In this document: positions 48,183-58,742 of the stretch, one piece after another
How the letters are laid out: each line of letters begins with the position of its first letter
How positions within the stretch are numbered: the stretch's first letter is position 1
Assembly (NCBI GenBank): GCA_902728285.1
Contig: CACVBU010001357.1
Span: forward strand, 176,719-240,718
Length of the DNA: 64,000 nt
Direction: 5' to 3'
Source: Clytia hemisphaerica
Taxonomy: Eukaryota; Cnidaria; Hydrozoa; Leptothecata; Clytiidae
The notes under the pieces: generated by a model
Databases searched by the model: none
What the model was told of the DNA's origin: nothing
Seen by the model: the letters and a program-made list of their open reading frames with translations, nothing else
Made by a program: the position numbers and the translations under genes

Positions 48183-49642
48183 ATAACTCCCGCTGAAAAT
48201 ATTCACACAAAAACAAATAGAGAAACATTTTTCGATCATTTTCGATCAGAAGTTTGTTTTGAAGAGTTGCAGATTTTTCAGAAATGTATTTGAAAGTTCT
48301 AGATTGATAATTCAAATGCAGATGACGTACAGTATTGTTTCGATAGAGAGGAAACCCTCCATCATTGGATTAATCAGATTGATAACATTCAGTCTTTTTC
48401 TATGTTTTTGTTTCAATGACATGGCCATGGGAAAGAATAGCAGAGGAAAGGAAGTCCCACGATGGAAATGTATGCTTGTAATAATGGTTAAAGAACAACA
48501 TTTTTTCAACAGCAAAACAATTTGGATGCTTTCTTGATTATCGTCAAGCTCTAAATGTTTCGAATTTTAGAAGAAAGATGTACTGTGTAATGATTGTTGA
48601 GTTGAAAAGTCAAGGACGTACGTTGTTGTCGAGAACGAGAATTAGGAGAGAACTTTTATAAAAATCACTCGTCATTTGGTTTAATACAAGACATTACACT
48701 TACCTTGTTATGTTATGAGAAATTTTATTGGCAAATATTGAAGAATCTCAAGTTTTTTTGTATGCATTGATAAAAAACTGTTTGGTTATCACACGGACAA
48801 ATTTGCCAAAAGTTGAAAATATTTGGGTCGTGTCAAGTAGTTTTATAATTAATTCTCTGTTCATCAGATTTGATTTTAGTGTCTTTTATGGAAGAACTCC
48901 AAAGTAAAAGTTAATCTGAACATATTTTTGTTGCGTTTTTCCCTTTGATTCCCAGCCAAGTCCTGTTTTGTTTTGATTTTTCTCCCGCCGCTTACCCAGT
49001 CCCCCAAAGTCAACGCGGTCATATTTCCAGACTAAAGAAATATGAAATATCGCAAATATCTCGATGCTCTCGACCAATCAAAACGCTGATATTTTTTTGG
49101 GTCGGCAATAAAAACTAAAATAAACTAACCCCTCTAACCAGGCTGTAAGAATCATCAGTTAGGATAAGAATTTTATTGTTTAAAAGACAGATTGTATCAC
49201 TTTGGATGCAACAGCTTGTAATTCTTTTCATCAGAAGGCAATGACAAACATATACCTCGTTCTAACTTGAGATATCAAAGACGAACTATCCTTCTCACTA
49301 ATTAAAACAATACTGATTTTGAACAATAGCTTTCTTTACATTAGCTATTTCAATATTTGTATAACTTAGTGGTCATAAAATTCTCCTCTTAGAAAGTAGG
49401 GAAAGTACCCATGAATTTGAATAAAATAATTCTTTATTGATAGAAACATAACAGTTCTTTTTTCTGAAAACTATCGAAACTAACAACCTCCAAACTTCCC
49501 TACATACTTGATAAGCAGGGAAAGTACCTTCAATTGGAAGGGGGAACTTTTCAATACTGTCAGATACTGTAAGCCATAACAAGGAAATCTTTCCTCATCA
49601 AAATCCTGAAATTTGAAGACAAACAAGCAACATGCTGAATGG
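48183..49642. other. No gene recognised
   Basis: About 1.5 kb of AT-rich sequence with short open frames on both strands that overlap each other and show no family. Nothing can be supported as coding. Confidence 0.4.
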
Positions 49643-50933
49643 ACCTACCTGACGATGAAACTTAGATAGCAATAAGGAGAAAAACAATCATTAAGAAAAT
49701 AAAGCGCTTAGCGAAAATGCATTAAATGTCATCATTGATTGTTAATAGGGGGGGAGGGGTTTAGGGAAAAAAGAAATAGAAAGTTCCGGTTGCAAAATTG
49801 CAAAAGTTTTATTGACAATTGAATCATGCTTGATGGTGGCATTGTTATCAATAACTTTTTTAAGTGAAAAAACAAAGAAATGTATGGAAAAAGCCCAATT
49901 CAAATCTGCAAAAACGGCGATTTCCGGCATTTTCGGCCGGAAAAATCTTTTTCTCAAAAATCGGACTCGGCAATAATTTGGGCATTGTTGATACGCATCT
50001 TTGAGCAAAAAATCAGCAAAAACTAATGATAAAATCTCGAGAAAATGCCAAAAAACAGTTTTTCCGGCATATTTCCGGTATTTTCGGCCGGAAAAAATGT
50101 TTTCCCAAAAATCGGACTCGGCCATGTTTTGGGCATTGTTATTAAGCATCTTTGAGCAAAAAATCAGAAAAAACTATTGATAAAATCTCGAGAAAATGCC
50201 AAAAAAACTGTTTTTCCGGCATATTTCCGGCATTTTCGGCCGGAAAATTTTTTTTTCTAAAATCGGGCTCCGTCACATTTTAGGTATTATCATTTTGCAT
50301 CAGTGTGCAAAATTTCATAAAAAAATATAAAGTACAGCTCGAAAAATCAAGAAATACTGTTTTTTCCCGGCGAAAATGGGCTGCACCGGGGATTTTTAGA
50401 AAGTTCCGGCTTCAAAACAGTTCTATGACGATTGAACATACTTCATGGTGGGCATTGCTATTAATGATGTTTTTGTGTGAAAAACAACGAAATATAAGGA
50501 AAAAGTCCGATGAAATCTGCAAAAATGGCGATTCCGCATATTTCCGGCATTTTCGACCGGAAAAAAATTTTTCTCAAAAATCGGACTCGGCCAAGTTTTG
50601 GGCATTTCTAATACACATCTTTGTGCAAAAATTCAGAAAAAAACTAATGATGAAATCTTGAGAAAATGCCAAAAAACCGTTTTTTCCGGCATATTTCCGG
50701 CATTTTCGGCCGGAAATAAATTTTTTTCGAAAATCGGGCTCCGTCACATTTTGGGCATTACCATTTTGCATCATTGTGCCAAAAATCAGAAAAAACTAAT
50801 GAGCCAATCCTGAGAAAAGCTGGTAACAGACGGACGGACGAACGAACGGACGGACGGACGGACGAACGAACGGACGGACGGACGGACGGACATCGGTTAA
50901 TTTATAGGACCTCTACCCCACCGGGGTCGGTCC
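49643..50933. mobile_element. GGACCTACCT-ended element, second copy with CCGGCATTTTCGGCCGG array
   Basis: Left TGCTGAATGGACCTACCTGA, right CACCGGGGTCGGTCC. The body has about four or five units of roughly 170-180 bp with TTCCGGCATTTTCGGCCGGA, TCGGACTCGGCCA, TTTTGGGCATTG and GCAAAAAATCAGAAAAAACT. It ends in a (GGAC)n/(GAAC)n tract and TTAATTTATAGGACCTCTAC, as in the copy at 44181. Confidence 0.72.
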
Positions 50934-51319
50934 AAAAATTAAACAAATGTACCATATTCAGGGCCTGAGTACTTGAAGAAAAATTGAAATGATACCCACC
51001 CCACCCTAAAATTGGTACCGGGTACTAACTTAAAATTGGAGATATACCCACCCCCACCCCAAAATTAGTACCGGGTACTAACTTTTTTGAATTTCCAAAT
51101 TAGACACCACCACCCGGCTATGGGTTAGTACCCTGCGGCTGTACCCCCCCCCTGGTGCTCTATACAATGATCGGTATTTTTTTTAAATTCTATGTTTAGA
51201 TTTTTCTACCCAGCCCTGTTGTTATGAACGTGCATCCTGTTGCTAAGACCTTTGCTTGAAATCGAAAGCAAAATATTATAGCACACACTGCCAAGTGCGT
51301 AATATCGATAAAGTGAAGG

Positions 51320-51545
51320 GAAGTCCTGACTGGACTGTACCAATAGAATGTTCGATTGTGATTGAAGTAATCGATAATGGTTGATAATAATCGAAGGTGG
51401 TCAATGACAACCTATCAATTTTATCGGTGATTGAATACTCACTCAACTCCAGATTATGGCATTTTCTTCAACCATTTTCGATTTGTTCAATCATTTCGAT
51501 TACTTTTCAATTACCTTCGATTGTATCAAATAATTGAAAATATTT
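51320..51545. repeat. Inverted-repeat region with TTCGATT words
   Basis: GTTCGATTGTGATTGAAG on the left and ATTACCTTCGATTGTATC on the right. ATCGATAATGG, AATCGAAGG, TTTCGATTTG and TTTCGATTAC recur. Likely another small fold-back element, with imperfect ends. Confidence 0.45.
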
Positions 51546-51835
51546 TTTTCTGGGCCAGATTATTCTAAAAAAAAAAGTAAAGACGAAAAACAAAATTTTG
51601 TTTATCCTTGACGTTTCGATGCCTCTTGTATCATGATCACAAGCAAATGTTAGCTTACAAGCAAAAACGTGTTAATAAATCAAAATTTCAAAATCACATC
51701 TAGCAATTATAGGTCATAAAATTTACATAATTGAACGCATACATATAATTATTCAAAAAAGCTCTAGAGGATAAGAAGATACCGTTTTATTTAAATCAGG
51801 TTTCAAATCCCTAATGATTGAGGATTCTTTTACGC

Positions 51836-53025
51836 TACGACGGAGCCGAATTATGCGAACTCGTAGGCATCTTCATCCTCGAAAAACTATCAAAACTTAA
51901 CGACAAAAACAATAATGGTTTGTATCGCCATGATGGCTTGATGCTAATCCGTTCAACCAGCAAACGACTGATCAAAAAGATGAAACAATCAATTATCAAC
52001 ACCTTCAAAGACATAGGTTTCGATATCAACATTTTAACTAACCTAAAAGTGGTAAACTTTCTAGACCTAACACTTGACCTTATCAATGGCACCCACCGAC
52101 CTTACAAAAAAACAAACGACAGACTCCTTTACGTAAACACATCATCCAACCACCCATCTAATATTCAGGAGCAGCTACGACTTCAATAAATAATAGACTG
52201 TCAACAAACTCTTCAAACAAAACTATTTTTAACGAAGCTAAGATTGAATACGAAAACGCACTCAAGAATAGCGGTTACAAAAACGTCAAACTCAAATTTA
52301 GCAAACCGAAAACACACATCAAAAATCGCATACATAATATAATATGGTTCAACCCACCGTTCAACAAAAACGTATCAACAAACGTTGCCAAATCATTTCT
52401 CCGCCTTATCAATAAATATTTTACCCACGAAAACAGTCTTCGAAAAGTTTTAAACCGAAACAACGTAAAGGTGAGCTATAGCTGCACTCAAAACATTGGC
52501 TCAATAATCAAATCTCACACCAAAAATCTTTTGTCACGGATTAACAACACAGACGAACCGTGTAATTGTACAATAAAAGATGATTGCCCCCTCGAAGGAA
52601 ATTGCCAGATCTCATCAGCCATTTACAAATGTGAAGTTACCGGGGAAAACGTACCCAAAAAGGTTTACTTAGGATTAACAGAAAGGACATTCAAAGAACG
52701 TTACAATGGACACAAATCATCATTTAATAATGAGCTCTACAAAAATAGCACTACACTCTCGACACACATCTGGGATATAAAATCAAAAGGCGTGATTCCC
52801 ACATTAAAATGGTCAATTGTTTCCCAAGCGAGGTCATACAATAACATTTCCAAAACATGCCAATTATGTCTGAATGAAAAACTCGAAATAGTTTCACTGT
52901 TTGCGAAGCATTTTCATTATTTTGTGATGTTGTTTAGAAGAAAATGCGAAAGTATCTTCAATGCATTTCTCGAGAAAAGCGAAGTAAGACTTGAAGTAAG
53001 AAATTGTAGACAAAGCAAAAAATAG
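51836..53025 (+). pseudogene. Decayed Penelope-like retroelement (RT fragment and GIY-YIG endonuclease)
   Basis: The 3' half of a retroelement polyprotein. 51836-52187 carries the reverse-transcriptase palm region RYDGAELCELVGIF, with the catalytic box as LYRHDGL in place of YxDD, and NFLDLTLDL and SNHPSNI motifs. A frameshift near 52185 moves to the next frame, which continues open to 53025. There follow a Cys cluster (CNC, then CPLEGNC), the endonuclease core KVYLGLTERTFKERYNGHK, and the late LCLNEK motif. These match the GIY-YIG endonuclease arrangement of Penelope-like elements. Sequence after about 52890 no longer looks like the family and passes into the minisatellite. 5' truncated, catalytic residue lost, frameshifted: not functional. 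Confidence 0.82.
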
Positions 53026-53039
53026 TGAAGTTTTAAAGC

Positions 53040-53625
53040 AATAGAAACAAGTGAGCAAAGTTGTAAGTTTATAAAGCAATAAATAAGCGAATGAAGTAAG
53101 TTTTGAAATAAGCGAGTTGATAAAGCAATAGATAAACAAATGAATAAAGTTGCGAAGTAGCGAGTTGATAAAAAAGCAATAGATACTGTAAACGAATGAA
53201 TAAGGTAGCGTAGTGGCGAGTAGATAAAGCAATTGATAAACGAATGAATAAAGTAGCGAATTAGTGAGTTGATAAAGCAATAGATAAACGAATAAATAAA
53301 GTAGCGAAGTGGCGAGTAGATAAAGCAATAGATAAACAAGTGAATAAAGTTGCAAAGTGGCAAGTTGATAAAGTAATAGATAAACGAGTGAATAAAGTAG
53401 CAAGGAGTGAGTTGATAAAGCAATAGATAAACAAGTGAATAAAGTAGCAAGGAGTGAGTTGATAAAAGCAATAGATAAACGAATGAATAAAGAAGCGAAG
53501 TGGTGAGTTGATAAAGCAATAGATAAACGAATGAATAAAGTAGCAAAGTAGCGAGTTGATAGAGCAATAGATAAAAGAATGAATAAAGTAGCAAAGTAGT
53601 GAGCTGATAAAGCAATAGATATATC
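53040..53625. repeat. 48-bp minisatellite
   Basis: About twelve units of roughly 48 bp, consensus GATAAAGCAATAGATAAACG then AATGAATAAAGTAGCGAAGT then AGCGAGTT. Units at the left edge are degenerate and become uniform to the right. 48 is a multiple of three, which explains the long leucine- and tyrosine-rich open frames on the minus strand; they are not genes. Confidence 0.88.
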
Positions 53626-53631
53626 TCAAGA

Positions 53632-54935
53632 ACTAAAACTTTTTGCCAATTAAATAACCCCTCATTTTTTTTCTTAAATTTTCTTACCCCCTTCCCACGC
53701 CGCCTTGACATGAGCGAGGGAACCATGTTGACCACCTCTCCTGAAAAATTCAGATCAAAACAAACAAGGAATAAATTCCTGTAACTCGATGAAAATTGGA
53801 AAAAGCTGGTTTTTGACTGTTTCTGATCCTAAAGTGCTATTTTTTGGTAAAAGCTATGCAATTCATGTTTGGATTTCTAGAAATCTTACCCATTCATTGT
53901 CAATATATTTTTTATTTGAAAGTAATTGCTTCATGGAATAAAAAGATGTAGTCAAATCTTGTAGGGTCATTTAAAAAAGAAATTTGCCTACTGGAAAATC
54001 GATTTCGCATTTTGTCATTTTACCCTATGCAAAAGAACGTGGGATGGTTTAGCGTATAAAGGTCTCGGGAATTGAATGACAAAATTTGGTTGGTTGATAT
54101 TCTGGCGTCTGCTGCACGTTCGCAATCGGTCATTTTGTCTCGTTTTAAGTTTTCAAGTTTTAATTAATTGTCTTGGGAACTTGAACTTGATTCAGGCAAC
54201 TCCCATCCTTGTTGTTGCAAATACAGCCTGTAGATGACTGATGTTGTTTTTTGGGAAGCAAATTTATGAGCGAAGAAGTTTTGCTACATTGTGTGCATGT
54301 ACCTTTAAATTTCATCCCAAGCGAAAATTTGCTATTATATAAATCACATTTTTAAACCGATGATTTTGTCAAAATGACAGAGAATGGTTTGGCTTAAAGT
54401 CACAAAAATCTTCTCGGTTTGGTAGCTAGGACAGCGAAAAATGCCGTTTTAAAATGGTACCCTAGCAGTGAACAGCAAAAAAATTACCGGAAGCCGAAAC
54501 ACAGACTTAGAAGTTGATCAAATTGCCGTGTGGCACATGCGTTTGCGTAGGGTAAAATGGCGAAATGCGAAAATCATTTTAGGCAAAATGATGTTGAAAA
54601 ATGACCATACAAGATTATTTTTATTCCTCAAATCAATTACTTTAAAATGAAAAATATATTGACAATAAATGGGTAAGCTTTCTAAGAGATCCAAACATAA
54701 ATCGCATCTTTTACCAAAAAATAGCACTTTAGGATCAGAAACAGTCCAAAACCAGCTTTTTCCAATTTTCATTGAGTTACAGGAATTAACAGGAATTAAT
54801 TCCTTGTTTCTTTTAATCTGAAATTTTCAGTAGGGGTGGCCAACATGGTTCCCTTGCTTATATCAGGGGGGGGGCAGGACAGGGGTAAGAGAATTAAAGT
54901 TTCTAAGTAAAATTTTAATTATCACTCAAAAAAGT
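53632..54935. mobile_element. 1.3-kb element with long inverted arms
   Basis: Outer arms match in inverse: GAGCGAGGGAACCATGTTGA on the left against CCAACATGGTTCCCTTGCTT on the right, then GGAAAAAGCTGGTTTTTGAC against CCAAAACCAGCTTTTTCC. Inner parts GCATTTTGTCATTTTACCCT and GGGTAAAATGGCGAAATGCG also pair. Arms are about 350-400 bp. No transposase. Confidence 0.72.
54262..54545. repeat. Direct repeat, copy 1
   Basis: Inside the previous element. Shares about 300 bp in the same orientation with 55468-55775, for example TTTATGAGCGAAG, CCCAAGCGAAAATTTGCTAT, AAACCGATGATTTT, TTCTCGGTTTGGTAGCTAGG and ACCGGAAGCCGAAACAC. Confidence 0.75.
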
Positions 54936-55467
54936 GCCTTTTTCAGGCAAATTTCCAGGGCTTTGAGCTGCTACCGTTTTTATTTCAAAGATTGAGTTTG
55001 AATTCAGCTCGAAGAACTGCGAAGAACAAAATAATCAACCAGGCTCTGTTGAATTAGTTGGGAACTATTAAAACACAAAGCTGCACAAAGAGTTAACCTC
55101 AGGATGGGCTTTTTCTGTTAATAAGGGCCTAGGACATCAAATTTTTGTCATGATTCTCATGGCTCATATACAAAAATTAGGATTGAGTTTCAAAATTCAA
55201 TCTTAAATAGATGAACGAGTATTTCACTGATGGTTATGATTTTTTCACAGAACATAATAAAACTATTAAGGAACTTGAACCTTTTTACAGAATTTCAAAA
55301 AATCTATTAGTTCTGGAGATATATTGAAAAGTTTAGACATCGGTGGTTCGCGTTCACGTTTCGCTAGCACAAATGAGTTTGAAATTTCGACTGACCACCC
55401 TACCCTACTCAAATTTTCCATAGAGATGAGGATGAGGCCATTTTCATCAGATGTAAGAGGATTTTTG
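54936..55467. other. No gene recognised
   Basis: Spacer between repeats; no coding or structural signal seen. Confidence 0.4.
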
Positions 55468-55775
55468 CGAAGCGAATTTATGAGCGAAGCAGTTTTGCTA
55501 TATTGTGCACGTACCTTTAACTTCTATCCCAAGCGAAAATTTGCTATAAAATTTGCTAATTAAATCACATCTCCAAACCGATGATTTTATCAAAATGACC
55601 TTGAATGGTTTGGCTTGAAGCCACAGAAACTTTCTCGGTTTGGTAGCTAGGACTGCGAAAAATGCCGTTTTAAAATGGTGTACCCTAACAGTGAACAGCA
55701 ACAAAATTACCGGAAGCCGAAACACGGACTTAGAATCTGAAGTTGATCAAATTGCCACGCGGGCGGCACGCATCT
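55468..55775. repeat. Direct repeat, copy 2
   Basis: Second copy of the roughly 300-bp repeat at 54262-54545, diverged by eye by about 10-15 percent, without the flanking inverted arms. Confidence 0.75.
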
Positions 55776-56289
55776 AAGCAATCTAAGCAGTGGTTCTTCG
55801 GTTTTAAATGTTTATTTTGCTGTTATATGAAAAAACTAGTTTGAACGTTGACAGAATGGATCTTCATCATCCCTTGACTTTTAACAGCAAGTATCAAGTA
55901 TCAAATAAGGTCAATCAATGAGAGGTTTTTGCAAGTCGCGCGGGCGGGCGGGAGGAGTGCTCTTTTAATGAACGAAACTTACCTTGCAAAACCAAGTGGA
56001 TATTCTATGATAAAGAAGTACGGAGGTAATCAAATTTGTCAATTTGTCAAGAAATAAATCAAAACTGGCCAAGGACCAACAAGCCATCTTTGTACATTTT
56101 TGTTTTTGTTTTATTTTTATGTTTTGATGATTTCGACAGACGATTCGTGATTCGAATAAAAATGTTCGATCGTTCGACTAATATCGTTCGATTTTATTAA
56201 GGCACCATTTACACTAGAGTAGAATAACTAGAAGGAAAAAAAAGAGCGATGCGCGGCGGGCGGCGGTGGGTGCTGTGCCTCCGTAGATT

Positions 56290-58206
56290 ACCGTGAGAGG
56301 TCCTAAAGCCGACAGCCCAGCCTAAAGCCGATGGGGTCTTTCAAAGATACAAACTAAAATAAAAACAAACCTTTTGCTGTGACGCAACCAAGATACCAAA
56401 GTGTCAACTAAACTGAGAGATTTGATACACTGAACCAATTGAATCAAATAACAATAATTGCTTCTTATAACAAAACATATTTTTTTATTGCAATATGCAC
56501 AACATCATAAATGACAACAGTAGTAACAGCATCATAAAAAGTAACGAGATGTTTTGATTTTCCAAAGCACACGAAAATAAAAAAGAGGTCTGTGTACGAG
56601 CGTGCTCATTTTGAAACGTTACGTAATCAAGCCTGGTTTCTTTTACTTTACACTGGCACTTGGCTTGATTGCGGGTGTAGGACTTTGTGTAAGGATACAT
56701 ATAGACGACGTATATTACATTATATTATATATTACATGATAAGAATACAAATAGACAACGTATATTACAATTATTATGTATTACATGACACCGTGCTCCT
56801 ATTCTAGTAAAGATAATATATGTCGTCAAAGAGTACACTTAAATGAAGAGCGGCCCGATTGCGGGCCTTCCTTAAATAAACATCCGGACTTATAGGTGGT
56901 AAATAGGGCGTTGATAGTTGCCGCCACATTGATTAGATGTTTGTTATTCAAATTAGTGCTACCGCATCCGCCCTTTTTTCAACTTCGCGCCATTTTTACA
57001 ATTAAGTCTGTTTGTTTCTTGATGGAAACCAGTCCAAGTTGTTTCGTATTTTTCCCGCACAAGTCACTTTTATTACAAAACTGCTATCGTTTTAAACATG
57101 AGCAACTGATCCAGAATAAAAGGTAATTATTTTTACAACTCGCACTTTTTAATTATAGGGTGCGCACTCGTCGGGATTTTTTGCGTGGAAAAAGTCGAAA
57201 ATCAAAATTAGAACATTCCATCCATCATAACTTATCCTTAACAACTCCAAACTTGTTCATTCTTTTTTTTTAAATACTCAGAATTTATCAGAGAAAACAA
57301 AGAAAAAAACCCTATCCCATTACCTACCTTCAATAAAAAGATATACCATTTATTAGACATCAAGGTGAAAAAATGGCGACTCGGAATTCGTGGCACCACC
57401 GTCTACCTTGACCACCATTTTTCAAATGGCTATCGCTAATGAGCTGGATTAGTTATAGACTTGCGGTTTTTTTTATAAAACGCGGGAAAGATAGTACTTT
57501 AGTTTGTCACGTGGTAGCCTTTTCGATAATCTACGGGCCGTCTTTAAATCGAGAAAAAAGAAGAAGAAATTTCGATTTTTCGGCACTTTCCTGAAATTTT
57601 TATCAAGGCTACCATATATGGTTGGAAAGCTAAGGGTTTCAGCTTTTCATTGGTAAAATTTGTTTTTAGCTATCATTTCCAGCTCATTAGCGATAGGCTA
57701 AAGTTTAACAGTCATCGGGCCGATTTTCAGACCGCGCCAGCAAAACTCCTCACGCCCCGCCACACGGAAGACTAGATTTCATCCGCCATTTTTGGCGCGA
57801 TTTTGGTGCTTCCGAAAATTATTTCTTGCTGGCGTGGTGTAAGGAGGCGATTCTTTGAAAAGTTGTTTTTTTGTGGTTTGAAAATGGAATAACTTTGGAA
57901 CTACTTAACCAATTTTAACAAATGACCCCTCATTTTTCTCACAAAGGTAAGGACTTTCAAATAAAATTAGTTTGGTTTTCAAAATTTGAGGGGAAAATTT
58001 TGGCCTGACCACCCTATTAATTACATTAATTGACATCTTGACATTACAGCTATCTTGTTAGATGTTTTGTTTCGAGAGTTCTAGCAATAGTTTATCGTTC
58101 AACTTGGAGAGGGAATGTTTGTAAACATAGAATTTTTTTTCATAACAGTTATTTGGGGGGTCGGAATTAAGCTGGGCTGTCGGCGGGCTTTAGGACCTCT
58201 CACGGT
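56290..58206. mobile_element. 1.9-kb region bounded by inverted repeats
   Basis: Left TACCGTGAGAGGTCCTAAAG then CCGACAGCCCAGC; right GCTGGGCTGTCGGCGGGCTT then TAGGACCTCTCACGGTA. The ends match over about 45 bp. The interior contains the smaller element at 57428-57698 and no recognisable transposase. It may be a non-autonomous transposon or two inverted copies of a repeat. Confidence 0.6.
57428..57698. mobile_element. 270-bp inverted-repeat element
   Basis: Ends GGCTATCGCTAATGAGCTGG and CCAGCTCATTAGCGATAG are exact inverted matches over about 19 bases. The interior has no coding frame. Confidence 0.65.
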
Positions 58207-58742
58207 ATGTGGTGTGTTTGGGGCATTAAGGCTCTTAGCTTAAGACCATGTCTCCTATAGCGGCTTTATTTATTAGAGGGATTTTTAGAGTGTCTCATAT
58301 TTGCTAGCAACTTGCGAATTGAGGTGGAGTCTGGATCGCTTCGCAACCCTTATACAATACGGCTAGTACCCTGAAATCAAACGTTGGCAAAGCAGTTTAA
58401 TCCGGCTACAGATTAAGTTTATTTACACCCTTCAAAAGTGTATACAGTGTACCCTCATAAATCGCCATAGCCTTCATACTCGTAGATATCAAGACATCTT
58501 GTGATGTTGTGACCATATACCAAACTTCCACTTATTCGCTATTTTGGTTATTTGCTCGTGTCGTTCGCTACTATGTCTACCATTTTTTGGCGCGAAACTT
58601 CTAAATGACATTGCTCCATTTTCAATTCCGCCCCTTCCACCCTCCTCTCTATAACCGCTTTATTGGGCGGGAAGACAATAAACGCCACCATCATCACTTT
58701 GCCGCCCACTTTATTCAATATTGCAGCCAAGTAGCGGCTCGA

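Larger units (their letters stand above)
47132..51210. mobile_element. Pair of inverted arms 4 kb apart, AGTACCGGGTACT word
   Basis: The left arm (47132-47440) reads outward to inward GGTAGAACAAACTAAACATA, GTGCTCTCAGGGGGG, TACAGCCGCAGGGTACTGAC. The right arm (50985-51210) is the complement: GTCAGTACC-like GGTTAGTACCCTGCGGCTGT, then CCTGGTGCTC and TCTATGTTTAGA. Inner parts repeat TTAGTACCGGGTACTTAC three times on the left, and TTAGTACCGGGTACTAAC twice on the right. Either this is one 4-kb element with other repeats inserted, or two inverted copies. No transposase was found between the arms. Confidence 0.6.

Noticed and set aside
52894-53735. Long Leu/Tyr/Ser-rich minus-strand open frames (up to 272 codons)
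   Set aside because: They translate the 48-bp minisatellite; a repeat length divisible by three keeps several frames open. No start, signal or family supports them.
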